DNA of 54,806 bases. Origin: an uncultured Sulfitobacter sp. (GTDB lineage: Bacteria > Pseudomonadota > Alphaproteobacteria > Rhodobacterales > Rhodobacteraceae). Numbering within the stretch: position 1 is the stretch's first letter; every line of letters starts with the position of its first letter. The notes beneath the pieces are model-generated. The model was not told where the DNA came from, made no database searches, and saw only the letters and a list, made by a program, of their open reading frames with translations. The position numbers and the translations under genes were made by a program. Location: NCBI RefSeq assembly GCF_947502895.1, contig NZ_CANNBM010000010.1, positions 1 to 54,806 on the forward strand, written 5' to 3'. Shown here piece by piece: positions 26,952 through 34,407 of the stretch.

Positions 26952-27128
26952 GTTGGCTAGGGGTTCCTGTTGGCCCGGAACAGAGGGCGACAAACGCAGT
27001 GCGTGTCACCCCCTGTCTCCCGTAGCCAACAGGAGGCGTCAGGGGGTCGAGGCCCCCGACAGTACCAGATAACCCTAGGGACAGAGTTATCCGATCTTGG
27101 TGGAGCGGGCGCGTGATGCGCCCTGCTC
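26952..27128 (-). promoter_or_regulatory. Highly structured pufX-dxs intercistronic region
   Basis: This stretch holds nested inverted repeats: GTTGGCTA (26952-26959) with TAGCCAAC (27023-27030), CCTGTTGGC (26966-26974) with GCCAACAGG (27025-27033), ACCCCCTG (27008-27015) with CAGGGGGT (27040-27047), GATAAC (27068-27073) with GTTATC (27086-27091), and GGGCGC (27107-27112) with GCGCCC (27118-27123). The last lies right after the pufX stop. No clear T-run is present. It could be a 3'-UTR stabiliser, an attenuator for dxs, or a small RNA like PcrX, which in R. sphaeroides derives from the puf 3' UTR. The sRNA role is inference. Confidence 0.6.
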
Positions 27129-27136
27129 GGTATCAG

Positions 27137-27373
27137 TTATGCAGTGGCGTTGGTATCCGCAGGCTGCATGTAGAAGACGTTGGGGTCCGGCGCTTCTTTG
27201 GATTCAGGGGGCAGTGCCTTCCCGATCCAGATCGTTGCGGCAAGAAAGAAGCCGACGACGATACAGAAGATTGCGGCATATCCTGCGCCCTTCAACATCA
27301 GCGCAAGTACATCAGCGCGGAGGCGGAAGGTCGTGTCATTGGACGTTCCCAGATAGTCGTGATTGTCACTCAT
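27137..27373 (-). CDS. pufX: PufX, RC-LH1 organising subunit
   Basis: A 78-aa single-span protein placed after pufM in the Rhodobacter manner. The LKGAGYAAIF start of the helix (about residues 28-50) resembles the KGAG motif of Rhodobacter PufX, followed by GKALPPES. PufX opens the LH1 ring for quinone exchange and affects dimer formation. It is weakly conserved, so the call rests on position, length, topology and this motif. The tetraheme gene pufC is absent. Confidence 0.88.
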   Translation of the reverse strand: MSDNHDYLGTSNDTTFRLRADVLALMLKGAGYAAIFCIVVGFFLAATIWIGKALPPESKEAPDPNVFYMQPADTNATA

Positions 27374-27385
27374 GTCTCGATCTCC

Positions 27386-28312
27386 TTAATCAAGCGGCGC
27401 AAAGCCGTGGTCTTGCGCCCAGATGAACCAGTTGTCGACAACCGTACCTGTCAGCAGGATCCCGATACCGCCCGTGAGGGTGGTCAGAACTGCGAACCAC
27501 CAGGCCCAGCGGTGGATACCTTCCATGGTGGCGTTAAAGCCCATGGTCCAGCGCCAGAAGAGTGCAGCACGCTCGGATGCTGTCCCGCGGTCAACGATCT
27601 GCTCGATCTCGCGCTCGCCGCCAAAACGGCTGACTGCAAGGATGGTCGCACCGTGCATCGCAAACAGCAGGGCAGAACCATAGAGGAACACAATGCTAAG
27701 CGCGTGGAACGGGTTGTAGAACAGGTTGCCGTAGGTCAGCGAGAACAGGTTGGTCCAGTCAAGGTGCGGGAAGATACCGTAGGGTACAGCCTCGCTCCAT
27801 GATCCCATCAGGATGGGACGGAACAGACCCAACACAAGGAACAGCCAGATTGCAGAGGCAAACGCCCAAGCAACGTGTTTGCCCATGCCCAGCTCTTCGG
27901 CCCGCAGGTAGGTGCGGATCCACCAGCTAATCACCGAGACGAGCAAGAAGAACGAGGCAATCAGAAACCAGCCCCCCTCGTTCAGCGGTGCCATGCCCAG
28001 ACCGTATTCCTCGGCGGGTGGCTCAAGAGCGAGCCAGAACAGCTCCCGCATGAACAGCGCCGGAGAGTAGTCAACCTGCGCCCAAAAGCTCATGCCGACG
28101 ATGAAGAACCATGCAAAACCCGTGGCCAGCGACACAAGGCCGAAGGGGCCGAGGTAGATGGGACCAAGCTGTGCGTTGCCGACCAGACCAGCAAGTGTGT
28201 TAAAGCTGGCGCCTTTGGTGCGTTCGCGGGCGATGTTCCCTGTCGGGTCCATTCCCATTTCAGGCGGTCCTTGGACCTGAACCTGGGTGAAGATGTTTTG
28301 ATATTCAGCCAT
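27386..28312 (-). CDS. pufM: Photosynthetic reaction centre M subunit
   Basis: Core RC subunit of 308 aa with five membrane helices, holding the special-pair Bchl, QA and non-haem iron together with L. Visible landmarks are PYGIFPHLDWTNLFSLTYGN, the LFAMHGATILAVSRFGGERE iron and quinone region, and WTMGFNATMEGIHRWAWW. The C-terminus (IWAQDHGFAPLD) is short and of the PufX type, without extensions for a bound tetraheme cytochrome. It lies 14 bp after pufL. Confidence 0.99.
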   Translation of the reverse strand: MAEYQNIFTQVQVQGPPEMGMDPTGNIARERTKGASFNTLAGLVGNAQLGPIYLGPFGLVSLATGFAWFFIVGMSFWAQVDYSPALFMRELFWLALEPPAEEYGLGMAPLNEGGWFLIASFFLLVSVISWWIRTYLRAEELGMGKHVAWAFASAIWLFLVLGLFRPILMGSWSEAVPYGIFPHLDWTNLFSLTYGNLFYNPFHALSIVFLYGSALLFAMHGATILAVSRFGGEREIEQIVDRGTASERAALFWRWTMGFNATMEGIHRWAWWFAVLTTLTGGIGILLTGTVVDNWFIWAQDHGFAPLD

Positions 28313-28326
28313 TATTCATGTCCTCC

Positions 28327-29157
28327 TTAAAGGTCCGCCCACCAGGGCAATTCAGCGTACCAGTCCCACCATGCGCTCCACTGGTCGAACCAGATAGTGC
28401 CGGAGATGACGATACAGATGGCGCTCCACAAACCGGCGTTCAGTGCCAGCAGCAGACCCAGACGGTGGATCCCCAATGGCCCGATCGAATAGCCGATCAG
28501 ATCACGGAAATACGTGTCTTCGTGGTCTGGTGTTGCGATGGTTTTGCCTTTGCCAGGGTTCACGGCCGACAGGACCAGTGAGCCATGCAGGGCCAATGCG
28601 AGACACGTTGTAAAGAAGAACGTGATCGCAACCATATGCGCAGGGTTATAGTGGAAGTTGCCGTATGCGTAGCCTACGTTGTTCACCCAATCAAGGTGGG
28701 AGAATATACCGTAGGGAAAGCCGTGGCCCCATGCACCCATCAACAACGGGCGAATGATCACCAATGTCACATAGGCAAGGATCGCCACACCAAAGGCGAC
28801 GGGTACGTGATATCCCATACCCAGTTTGCGGCAGATTTCCACTTCGCGCAGCGCCCATGATATAAAGGCAAAGGTCGCACAGATCGTGATCACCTGCCAC
28901 AGTCCACCTTCAGCCATCGGTGCGACACCAAGGCCCACCTCAACGGCTGGCGGCTCAATCGAGATAAGCCAAGGGTTCCACGTATCGCCGAGCGATGCGC
29001 CATAAAAAATTAAGATCGTTCCGAGGGCGGCGAAGAAAAATGTCGTGACGCCAAAAAAGCCGACATAAAATGGGCCTACCCAGAAGTCGAACAGATCTCC
29101 GCCCACCAGTGTCCCACCTCGGACACGGTATTTTCTTTCGAAGCTGAGCATTGCCAT
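28327..29157 (-). CDS. pufL: Photosynthetic reaction centre L subunit
   Basis: Core RC subunit of 276 aa with five membrane helices. The His ligands are seen in FSHLDWVNNVGYAYGNFHYN and in the LALHGSLVLSAVNP and GIHRLGLLLAL segments. It starts MAMLSFERKYRVRGGTLVGG, as expected. Upstream, a stem-loop separates it from pufA. Confidence 0.99.
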   Translation of the reverse strand: MAMLSFERKYRVRGGTLVGGDLFDFWVGPFYVGFFGVTTFFFAALGTILIFYGASLGDTWNPWLISIEPPAVEVGLGVAPMAEGGLWQVITICATFAFISWALREVEICRKLGMGYHVPVAFGVAILAYVTLVIIRPLLMGAWGHGFPYGIFSHLDWVNNVGYAYGNFHYNPAHMVAITFFFTTCLALALHGSLVLSAVNPGKGKTIATPDHEDTYFRDLIGYSIGPLGIHRLGLLLALNAGLWSAICIVISGTIWFDQWSAWWDWYAELPWWADL

Positions 29158-29228
29158 CTTCTGTCTCCTTTAGCGCCCCAACCCCAAGAGCGGGGCAGTC
29201 GTGCGCGTTGAAAATTGTACGGTTTGCC

Positions 29229-29260
29229 GTGGGCGGCGGAGGCGTACCCGCGTCGCCCAC
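29229..29260 (-). promoter_or_regulatory. pufA-pufL intercistronic stem-loop
   Basis: GTGGGCG (29229-29235) pairs with CGCCCAC (29254-29260) and the pairing extends inward. A second small stem, GCCCC/GGGGC, lies at 29175-29196. In Rhodobacter, hairpins at this place stabilise the upstream pufBA mRNA so that LH1 is made in excess over RC. The same job is inferred here. Confidence 0.7.
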
Positions 29261-29281
29261 AGCGTGTTCGTGCAACTGAGC

Positions 29282-29449
29282 TTATTCGCCGGCTTCCGCG
29301 CCACCGAAGGCACGATTGAACCAGTTGGTCTCTGGGTTGCTGAGCAGGACGAGGTGAATCATCGCTGCAAGCAAAAAGAGGAACACACCCTGTGCCACGA
29401 AAACGCGACGTGGGTCGAAAATCAGCCAGATTTTGTAAAACTGTGCCAT
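29282..29449 (-). CDS. pufA: Light-harvesting complex 1 alpha subunit
   Basis: A 55-aa antenna polypeptide found by reading the strand between pufB and pufL. It starts MAQFYKIWLIFDPRRVFVAQ and continues through one membrane helix with the Bchl-binding His in AAMIHLVLLS. It ends NWFNRAFGGAEAGE before TAA. Length and the IWxxFDPRR motif are typical of LH1 alpha. Together with PufB it forms the LH1 ring around the RC. Confidence 0.97.
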   Translation of the reverse strand: MAQFYKIWLIFDPRRVFVAQGVFLFLLAAMIHLVLLSNPETNWFNRAFGGAEAGE

Positions 29450-29468
29450 GTTAGAATATTCCTTCCGT

Positions 29469-29624
29469 TTACCAGTTGAACCAAGGCAGTTTGAAATAGG
29501 TCAGCAAGTGAGCAACTGACGCCACGATCGCGAAGATCATGAAGCCGCTCATGTAGACCGAGTGCAATTCCTGCGCTTGCTCGTCTGTCAAACCTGTGAA
29601 GGACAGGTCATTTTTATCAGCCAT
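29469..29624 (-). CDS. pufB: Light-harvesting complex 1 beta subunit
   Basis: A 51-aa antenna polypeptide, MADKNDLSFTGLTDEQAQEL and onward. The Bchl-ligand His is in VASVAHLLTYF, and the C-terminus is LPWFNW. The ATG at 29624 is preceded by a strong AGGAG; a longer frame upstream has no support. pufA follows 19 bp later. Confidence 0.98.
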   Translation of the reverse strand: MADKNDLSFTGLTDEQAQELHSVYMSGFMIFAIVASVAHLLTYFKLPWFNW

Positions 29625-29655
29625 GTTTTTTCTCCTAGAAAAAATAGTACCGACG

Positions 29656-29700
29656 CCGCGCATCCCCCGCGGCCGGGTCACAACAGGGGACCGTCCCCTG
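29656..29700 (-). promoter_or_regulatory. Hairpins in the pufQ-pufB leader
   Basis: Two GC-rich stems lie between pufQ and pufB: CCGCG (29656-29660) with CGCGG (29668-29672), and CAGGGGAC (29684-29691) with GTCCCCTG (29693-29700). In R. sphaeroides the corresponding leader yields the UpsM small RNA. A processed or attenuated leader here is inferred, not shown. Confidence 0.55.
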
Positions 29701-29794
29701 CTTCAATTCACCAAACCTTCGCAGGAATGACGAATATCGATATGCCCTGGTCCCTCAGAAGCAAAAACTCTGGTCGTTGGATCTCTTCGGTGGC

Positions 29795-30022
29795 TTAAGC
29801 CGAGAAGATCCGGGGCGTAATAATCTGTGCTTGGCTCCACGCCGCTTTCACAGGCCCGCGCGCGGGCATCGCCATTTGCCGTACTGCCGTCAGGGCCCAT
29901 GTGAGGACCGCCAGAGGCAGCGTGGCTACAAAGATAATCGCGAAATATGCGTAATATTCCCGCTGGCTGGCGGTCGTACTACGCTTGCGCGGCATGCTTG
30001 TATCATTGGTAAAATCAGTCAT
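29795..30022 (-). CDS. pufQ: PufQ, Bchl biosynthesis/assembly factor
   Basis: A 75-aa protein with one membrane helix (about residues 22-45) containing EYYAYFAIIFVATLPLAVLTW, the hallmark of PufQ. In Rhodobacter, PufQ raises flux through Bchl synthesis and may carry intermediates. It overlaps the end of bchZ by 8 bp, which links the bchCXYZ and puf genes into one superoperon. Confidence 0.93.
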   Translation of the reverse strand: MTDFTNDTSMPRKRSTTASQREYYAYFAIIFVATLPLAVLTWALTAVRQMAMPARGPVKAAWSQAQIITPRIFSA

Positions 30023-31478
30023 TTAGTTTCTCCCGTTTGGGTTGAAGACCGTTCACCGTTTCCAGAACCACCCGCTCTGCACCATTGTCCAGCGCCCGCT
30101 TTTCAGCTTCGTCACGCAGGGTCTTGGCCGCAGAGATGCGGGTCAGGATCGGATGTGTTGCCACGATTTCATCGAGGCGGGTCTGTGCGTCGGCATCCCA
30201 AGGGAAGTCACGGCGCAAAGGCGTGGGTGTTGCAGGTGCTTCGTCCATCTCACTGCCCAGCGGCAGAATGTGGAATAGCGCATCAAACAGGCCATTGCAG
30301 ACCTCTTGCAACAAATAGGTGGCACCAGCGTAGCCCATAAAGGGCGTCCCCGTGGCGCGGCGGATCGCGGCGCCCGGGAAGCTGGCGGGAATGAACGTAG
30401 GTGCGGGACCAAAGCCAGACTTCATCTCGGCGAGGTACATCTTTTCATTGATGCTCCCCATCAGGATCAGCGGGCGCTTGGTATGAACCAGACTACGCAC
30501 CTCGTCATTGTTGGTCTTTTTGCCACGCGTGCGTGCGATGGCAAAAGCACAGGGCAGTCCCAGATCATCTTCCAGAAAGCTGCGGATGCCGCGGGTATAG
30601 GTCTCATTCGCGACAATCCCGAAAGAAGCCGTCGCAAAGAAATCCTGCGTGACCGAGCGCCACAGATCCCAGACCGGTTTGATGGTCGAGTGCTTTTCCT
30701 GCTCAATAAACGGCTCGGGGTCGAGGCCCAGCATCTCGCCCAGCTTGCGCAGGAACAATGTGGTTGATTCAATGCCCATCGGCGCTTGCAGATAGGGCTT
30801 GCCCAATACTTCACACAGGCCACGACCGAATTCACGGTACATGGTGACATTCACATCCGAGTTCACCAGATTGCGCATCTCGCCCACATGCGCACCTAGT
30901 GGCATTACCATATTGATTTCAGCGCCAATGCCTTCGATCAGGCGACGAATTTCGGCCAGATCGGACGGCATGTTGAACGTGCCATACATCGGACCCAGGA
31001 TATTGACGCGGGGGGCAGCACCCTCCTCACGCTTGACCTCTTTAGGCATACGCCCCTTGGTCATACCAAATTCGGTAAAGATCCAGGTCATCGCGCGGTC
31101 CGCCGATTCCCACTGATCCTCGTCAATCGTCCGGGGCAGGAACCGCTGGATGTTTGTGCCCGCAGGCGTCACACCGCCACCGATCATCTCTGCGATCGAA
31201 CCGGTCACAACAACAGCAGGAAGTGCAGGGTCCAACGTCCCCCAGGCCCGCTTCATCGCTTCTTCGGTGCCAGAGCCCATTTCGCCCTCGCCCAAACCCG
31301 TCACCACAATCGGCAACTCGTGTGGCGGCAGCGCATCGGTATAGTGCAACACGGAGGTCACGGGCAGATTCTCGCAGCCCACAGGACCGTCAATCACACA
31401 TTGCAGGCCTTTGACGGCACAGAACGCATAAACAGCACCCCAATATCCGCCCGCACGGTCATGGTCTTGCACTAGCAT
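30015..31478 (-). CDS. bchZ: Chlorophyllide a reductase subunit Z
   Basis: Nitrogenase-like subunit (487 aa) of the COR complex that reduces the B ring to give the bacteriochlorin. It starts MLVQDHDRAGGYWGAVYAF; the conserved GPVGCENLPVTSVLHY holds a cluster Cys. I place the start at the ATG at 31478, with GGGAG eight bases upstream, rather than at the GTG at 31487. A 12-codon leader frame ends across this ATG. It overlaps pufQ by 8 bp at the 3' end. Confidence 0.95.
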   Translation of the reverse strand: MLVQDHDRAGGYWGAVYAFCAVKGLQCVIDGPVGCENLPVTSVLHYTDALPPHELPIVVTGLGEGEMGSGTEEAMKRAWGTLDPALPAVVVTGSIAEMIGGGVTPAGTNIQRFLPRTIDEDQWESADRAMTWIFTEFGMTKGRMPKEVKREEGAAPRVNILGPMYGTFNMPSDLAEIRRLIEGIGAEINMVMPLGAHVGEMRNLVNSDVNVTMYREFGRGLCEVLGKPYLQAPMGIESTTLFLRKLGEMLGLDPEPFIEQEKHSTIKPVWDLWRSVTQDFFATASFGIVANETYTRGIRSFLEDDLGLPCAFAIARTRGKKTNNDEVRSLVHTKRPLILMGSINEKMYLAEMKSGFGPAPTFIPASFPGAAIRRATGTPFMGYAGATYLLQEVCNGLFDALFHILPLGSEMDEAPATPTPLRRDFPWDADAQTRLDEIVATHPILTRISAAKTLRDEAEKRALDNGAERVVLETVNGLQPKREKLND

Positions 31479-31510
31479 GTGACGCACTCCCGCTTATTTT
31501 TCTTGGCCAT
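31472..31510 (-). CDS. Possible 12-codon leader peptide overlapping the bchZ start
   Basis: The frame MAKKNKRECVTC starts at 31510 behind GAGGATTT and stops (TAG) six bases inside bchZ, so a ribosome ending here would sit on the bchZ start. Its first part lies in a 24-bp element that recurs at 53696-53719 in a place where it leads into no gene. It may therefore be just part of a dispersed repeat. Expression is unproven. Confidence 0.3.
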   Translation of the reverse strand: MAKKNKRECVTC

Positions 31511-31570
31511 AAATCCTCTGGGGGAATTGGCGTTTACGCCAAGGGGGCAAAGCCCCTTAGCAAACGGAGG
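31495..31570 (-). repeat. Dispersed hairpin plus 24-bp element, copy upstream of bchZ
   Basis: On the minus strand, two short GC stems (GGGGC...GCCCC at 31558-31544 and TTGGCGT...ACGCCAA at 31542-31527) are followed by CCCCC and a 24-bp block (31518-31495) that includes GGATTTATGGCCAAGAAA. The same order of stems and block occurs on the plus strand at 53654-53719. Confidence 0.7.
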
Positions 31571-31590
31571 AATATGAAGAACCGCGTTCA

Positions 31591-33144
31591 TCAAATCATC
31601 TCCGCCGCTTTTGCGGCCTTGGCGGCGCGCTCCAGCTTCTTGGCGTTCAGGGCGCGGAACTCTGGCTTCACGTTGGGGGATTTTTCCCAAACGCCAGCTG
31701 TGTCGCCATGGCCCACACCCTCGAAGAAATCCTTCATCTTGCCCATGCGCTCTTTGTTGCCCATGGCCGCGTTTACAACTTCCTGCAGCGAGCCTGCACC
31801 CGCCACACCCATAAGAGGGCGCGCAGAAATCAAATTGGTAAAGTAGAGAGACGGAATGCCCAGCTCTTTGCCCTTTTGCACAACAGGCGTGGTGCCGATG
31901 GCCAAGTCAGGCTGCACTGCTTCCATCGCGGCACAGTCATCTTCCAGTGATGCACGGAATTTCACTTTGACGCCTTTGGCCTCAAGCCAGGCGGCATCCG
32001 CAGCCGACCATTCGGATTTGGCACAGGCCGTTCCGACATAAGGCACGTTCGCGCCGCTTTCGATCAGAAGACGTGCGACCAGCAGTTCGGAGCCTTCATA
32101 GCCCGACAGCGTGATCGTGCCGTTGATCGGCGTCGCAGCAAGTGCTGCCTTGATCGCGGGCAGAAACATATTTTGCGCCTCTGCGACCTTTTCGGCGGAC
32201 AAACCAAAAATATCACCAATGCCTTTAAGCCAGCCTGCTGTTCCATCCAGACCGATAGGAGCAGAGCCCAGAACCGGACGGCCCGCTGCCTGAAACTCGC
32301 GTACTGCAGCAGTATAAAACGGATGGATCGCGGCAACAGCTCCACAATCAAGCGCGCCATAAAGTTCGCGCCATTCACGGCAAGGTACAACAGGCCCCAC
32401 AGCCAGACCCAGCGGGGCCAGCATCTGCCCGATCATCATCGGGTCGGCGGGGAACATCTCACCCAACAGGGTCACTGTCGGACGGTCTGACTTGCCCGAC
32501 GCAGGCATCGGCACGGGGCCTGCCTTGATCTCTTCGCGGGCATATTTCAGCATCGCACCGGCCAACACGTCTTTGGCCTCGGCGTGGGTGGGTATGCCAA
32601 AGCCCGGCACATCGATCCCAACAATTCTTACACCGTTGATCTCGTCTGGCAGCAAACGCAGGGGCACACCGGATGCGGTAGGCACGCACAGGTTCGTCAC
32701 GATAATCGCATCTGTCGTCTCTGGATCAGCAGCCTCGTGAACCGCTTCTCGGATATCTTCAAACAGCTTGCCCGTGACAAGAGACTCGGAATTGAACGGC
32801 ACATACCCAACAGACCGGCGCGCACCGTAGAAATGGCTCACGAATGTCAGCCCATACACACAGCACGCAGAGCCGGACAAAATCGTTTTCACCCGTTTCA
32901 TCCGCAGACCAACGCGCAAGGAGCCAAACGCAGGGCACATGCTCTGCGGTTGATCGTGGGGGCCAGTGGGATAATCGGCAGCGAATTGATCGAGCATTTC
33001 GGAGTTACCCGCCAAACGGGCGGCCTTCTCCATCTCGGATCCAGAAGAACAACCAAGCCCGTCCTGTGTCATCGGCACGGATGGCGCATCGGTCTGCCCC
33101 TCCGGCACGACTTCAGAAGCGATATGGCTCGGGTCGTCCATCAT
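31591..33144 (-). CDS. bchY: Chlorophyllide a reductase subunit Y
   Basis: COR catalytic subunit of 517 aa, the partner of BchZ and related to NifD/BchN. The conserved region MCPAFGSLRVGLRMKRVKT and the SGSACCVYGLTFVSHFYGAR cluster region are clear. The start (ATGATG) overlaps the orf86 stop by 4 bp. A 112-bp spacer with hairpins separates it from bchZ, which is unusual for this pair. Confidence 0.97.
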   Translation of the reverse strand: MMDDPSHIASEVVPEGQTDAPSVPMTQDGLGCSSGSEMEKAARLAGNSEMLDQFAADYPTGPHDQPQSMCPAFGSLRVGLRMKRVKTILSGSACCVYGLTFVSHFYGARRSVGYVPFNSESLVTGKLFEDIREAVHEAADPETTDAIIVTNLCVPTASGVPLRLLPDEINGVRIVGIDVPGFGIPTHAEAKDVLAGAMLKYAREEIKAGPVPMPASGKSDRPTVTLLGEMFPADPMMIGQMLAPLGLAVGPVVPCREWRELYGALDCGAVAAIHPFYTAAVREFQAAGRPVLGSAPIGLDGTAGWLKGIGDIFGLSAEKVAEAQNMFLPAIKAALAATPINGTITLSGYEGSELLVARLLIESGANVPYVGTACAKSEWSAADAAWLEAKGVKVKFRASLEDDCAAMEAVQPDLAIGTTPVVQKGKELGIPSLYFTNLISARPLMGVAGAGSLQEVVNAAMGNKERMGKMKDFFEGVGHGDTAGVWEKSPNVKPEFRALNAKKLERAAKAAKAAEMI

Positions 33145-33401
33145 GATGAATACCTCATGCGACGCGTGTCGCGCGCAGCGTCAGACAACTCTTGTGTAGG
33201 CGCGCAATCTGCGGCCTCGATACGGTGCTTCACCATGTTCGTGACATTGGTCTGGTTGTCGTTGTCACCCGCACGTGTTTGCGCAGTCTCCAAAAACGTA
33301 CCCTGCGCAATGTCATGCAGCAGACGTTCGATCTGCTCCGGCTCGGCTTTTGCCAAAACCGCTTTCAGCTCGTCAAAAATATATGCTTTATACGGTGTCA
33401 T
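33141..33401 (-). CDS. Small protein inserted between bchX and bchY (orf86)
   Basis: An 86-aa hydrophilic protein, mostly helical in look, starting MTPYKAYIFDELKAVLAKAE. It has no cysteines usable as an Fe-S site (one Cys, in AADCAPTQ) and no membrane helix. It overlaps bchX by 14 bp and bchY by 4 bp, so it is translated in step with the COR subunits. bchX and bchY are directly adjacent in the Rhodobacter clusters I know. I do not recognise the family. A role in COR assembly or stability is a guess from context. Confidence 0.75.
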   Translation of the reverse strand: MTPYKAYIFDELKAVLAKAEPEQIERLLHDIAQGTFLETAQTRAGDNDNQTNVTNMVKHRIEAADCAPTQELSDAARDTRRMRYSS

Positions 33402-34407
33402 AGATCACCTCTAGACTCTCGGCGGGGGCTGCGTTTTTCCCGCGCATGTCCATATCGGTTGCAGGTTCCAGCACGACATTGCCACCGGTTTCGGAGGCGT
33501 CGAACAGATCCAGCAGACCATCCTGGGTCAGCGGGTTTGGCCGGACGGGCGGCGCAACCGAGACTTCATCACCAAGGGCTGCAAACAATGCGCCCCACTG
33601 GCTCTCGTTGGTGCCTACAATCTGGTAATTGGCGGATTTCTTGCGCAGATCATCGTCCTGAGGGATTGCGGCCAGCACTGGAATATCAACCGCTTTGGCA
33701 AATGCCGCAGCTTCACCGCTGCCGTCATCTTTGTTGATTACAAGACCCGCAACACCGACGTTGCCACCCAGCTTGCGGAAATACTCAACGGCCGAACAGA
33801 CATTGTTGGCCACATACAGCGACTGCAAATCATTAGAGGCGACGAGAATAACCTTTTGCGCCATGTCGCGGGCAATTGGCAGGCCAAAGCCGCCACAAAC
33901 CACGTCACCGAGGAAATCCAGAAGGACATAGTCAAAGTCCCAATCATGGAAGCCCAACTTCTCCAGCAGTTCAAAGCCGTGAATGATCCCGCGTCCGCCA
34001 CATCCGCGGCCCACTTCCGGTCCGCCCAGCTCCATCGCGAAAACGCCGCCACGCTTAAAGCATACGTCGCCGATCTTCACTTCTTCACCAGCCAGCTTTT
34101 TACGGGTCGATGTCTCGATGATGGTCGGGCACGCCTTGCCGCCAAACAGCAGGGAGGTGGTGTCAGACTTGGGGTCGCACCCGATCAACAAGACACGTTT
34201 GCCCTGCTCGGCCATCATGTGGCTGAGGTTTGCAAGCGTAAAGGATTTGCCGATCCCGCCTTTGCCATAGATCGCAATGATCTGGGTTTTGGAGGTCGGC
34301 TCTTCGTGGATGATGTCTGCCAGATCTTCGTTCGCCTCGTCACGCAAACGCTGGTCAAAATCGGAAATGGTGCCGCCATCTTTGAGATTTGGGATATCAA
34401 GTGTCAT
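33388..34407 (-). CDS. bchX: Chlorophyllide a reductase, iron protein BchX
   Basis: NifH/BchL-like ATPase (339 aa) that delivers electrons to BchYZ. The P-loop is GKGGIGKSFTLANLS, and the Fe4S4 cysteines lie in GRGCGGRG and GDVVCGGFGLP. The ATG at 34407 overlaps the bchC stop (ATGA); the longer frame would run into bchC. Compared with BchL it has the usual N- and C-terminal extensions. Confidence 0.97.
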   Translation of the reverse strand: MTLDIPNLKDGGTISDFDQRLRDEANEDLADIIHEEPTSKTQIIAIYGKGGIGKSFTLANLSHMMAEQGKRVLLIGCDPKSDTTSLLFGGKACPTIIETSTRKKLAGEEVKIGDVCFKRGGVFAMELGGPEVGRGCGGRGIIHGFELLEKLGFHDWDFDYVLLDFLGDVVCGGFGLPIARDMAQKVILVASNDLQSLYVANNVCSAVEYFRKLGGNVGVAGLVINKDDGSGEAAAFAKAVDIPVLAAIPQDDDLRKKSANYQIVGTNESQWGALFAALGDEVSVAPPVRPNPLTQDGLLDLFDASETGGNVVLEPATDMDMRGKNAAPAESLEVIYDTV

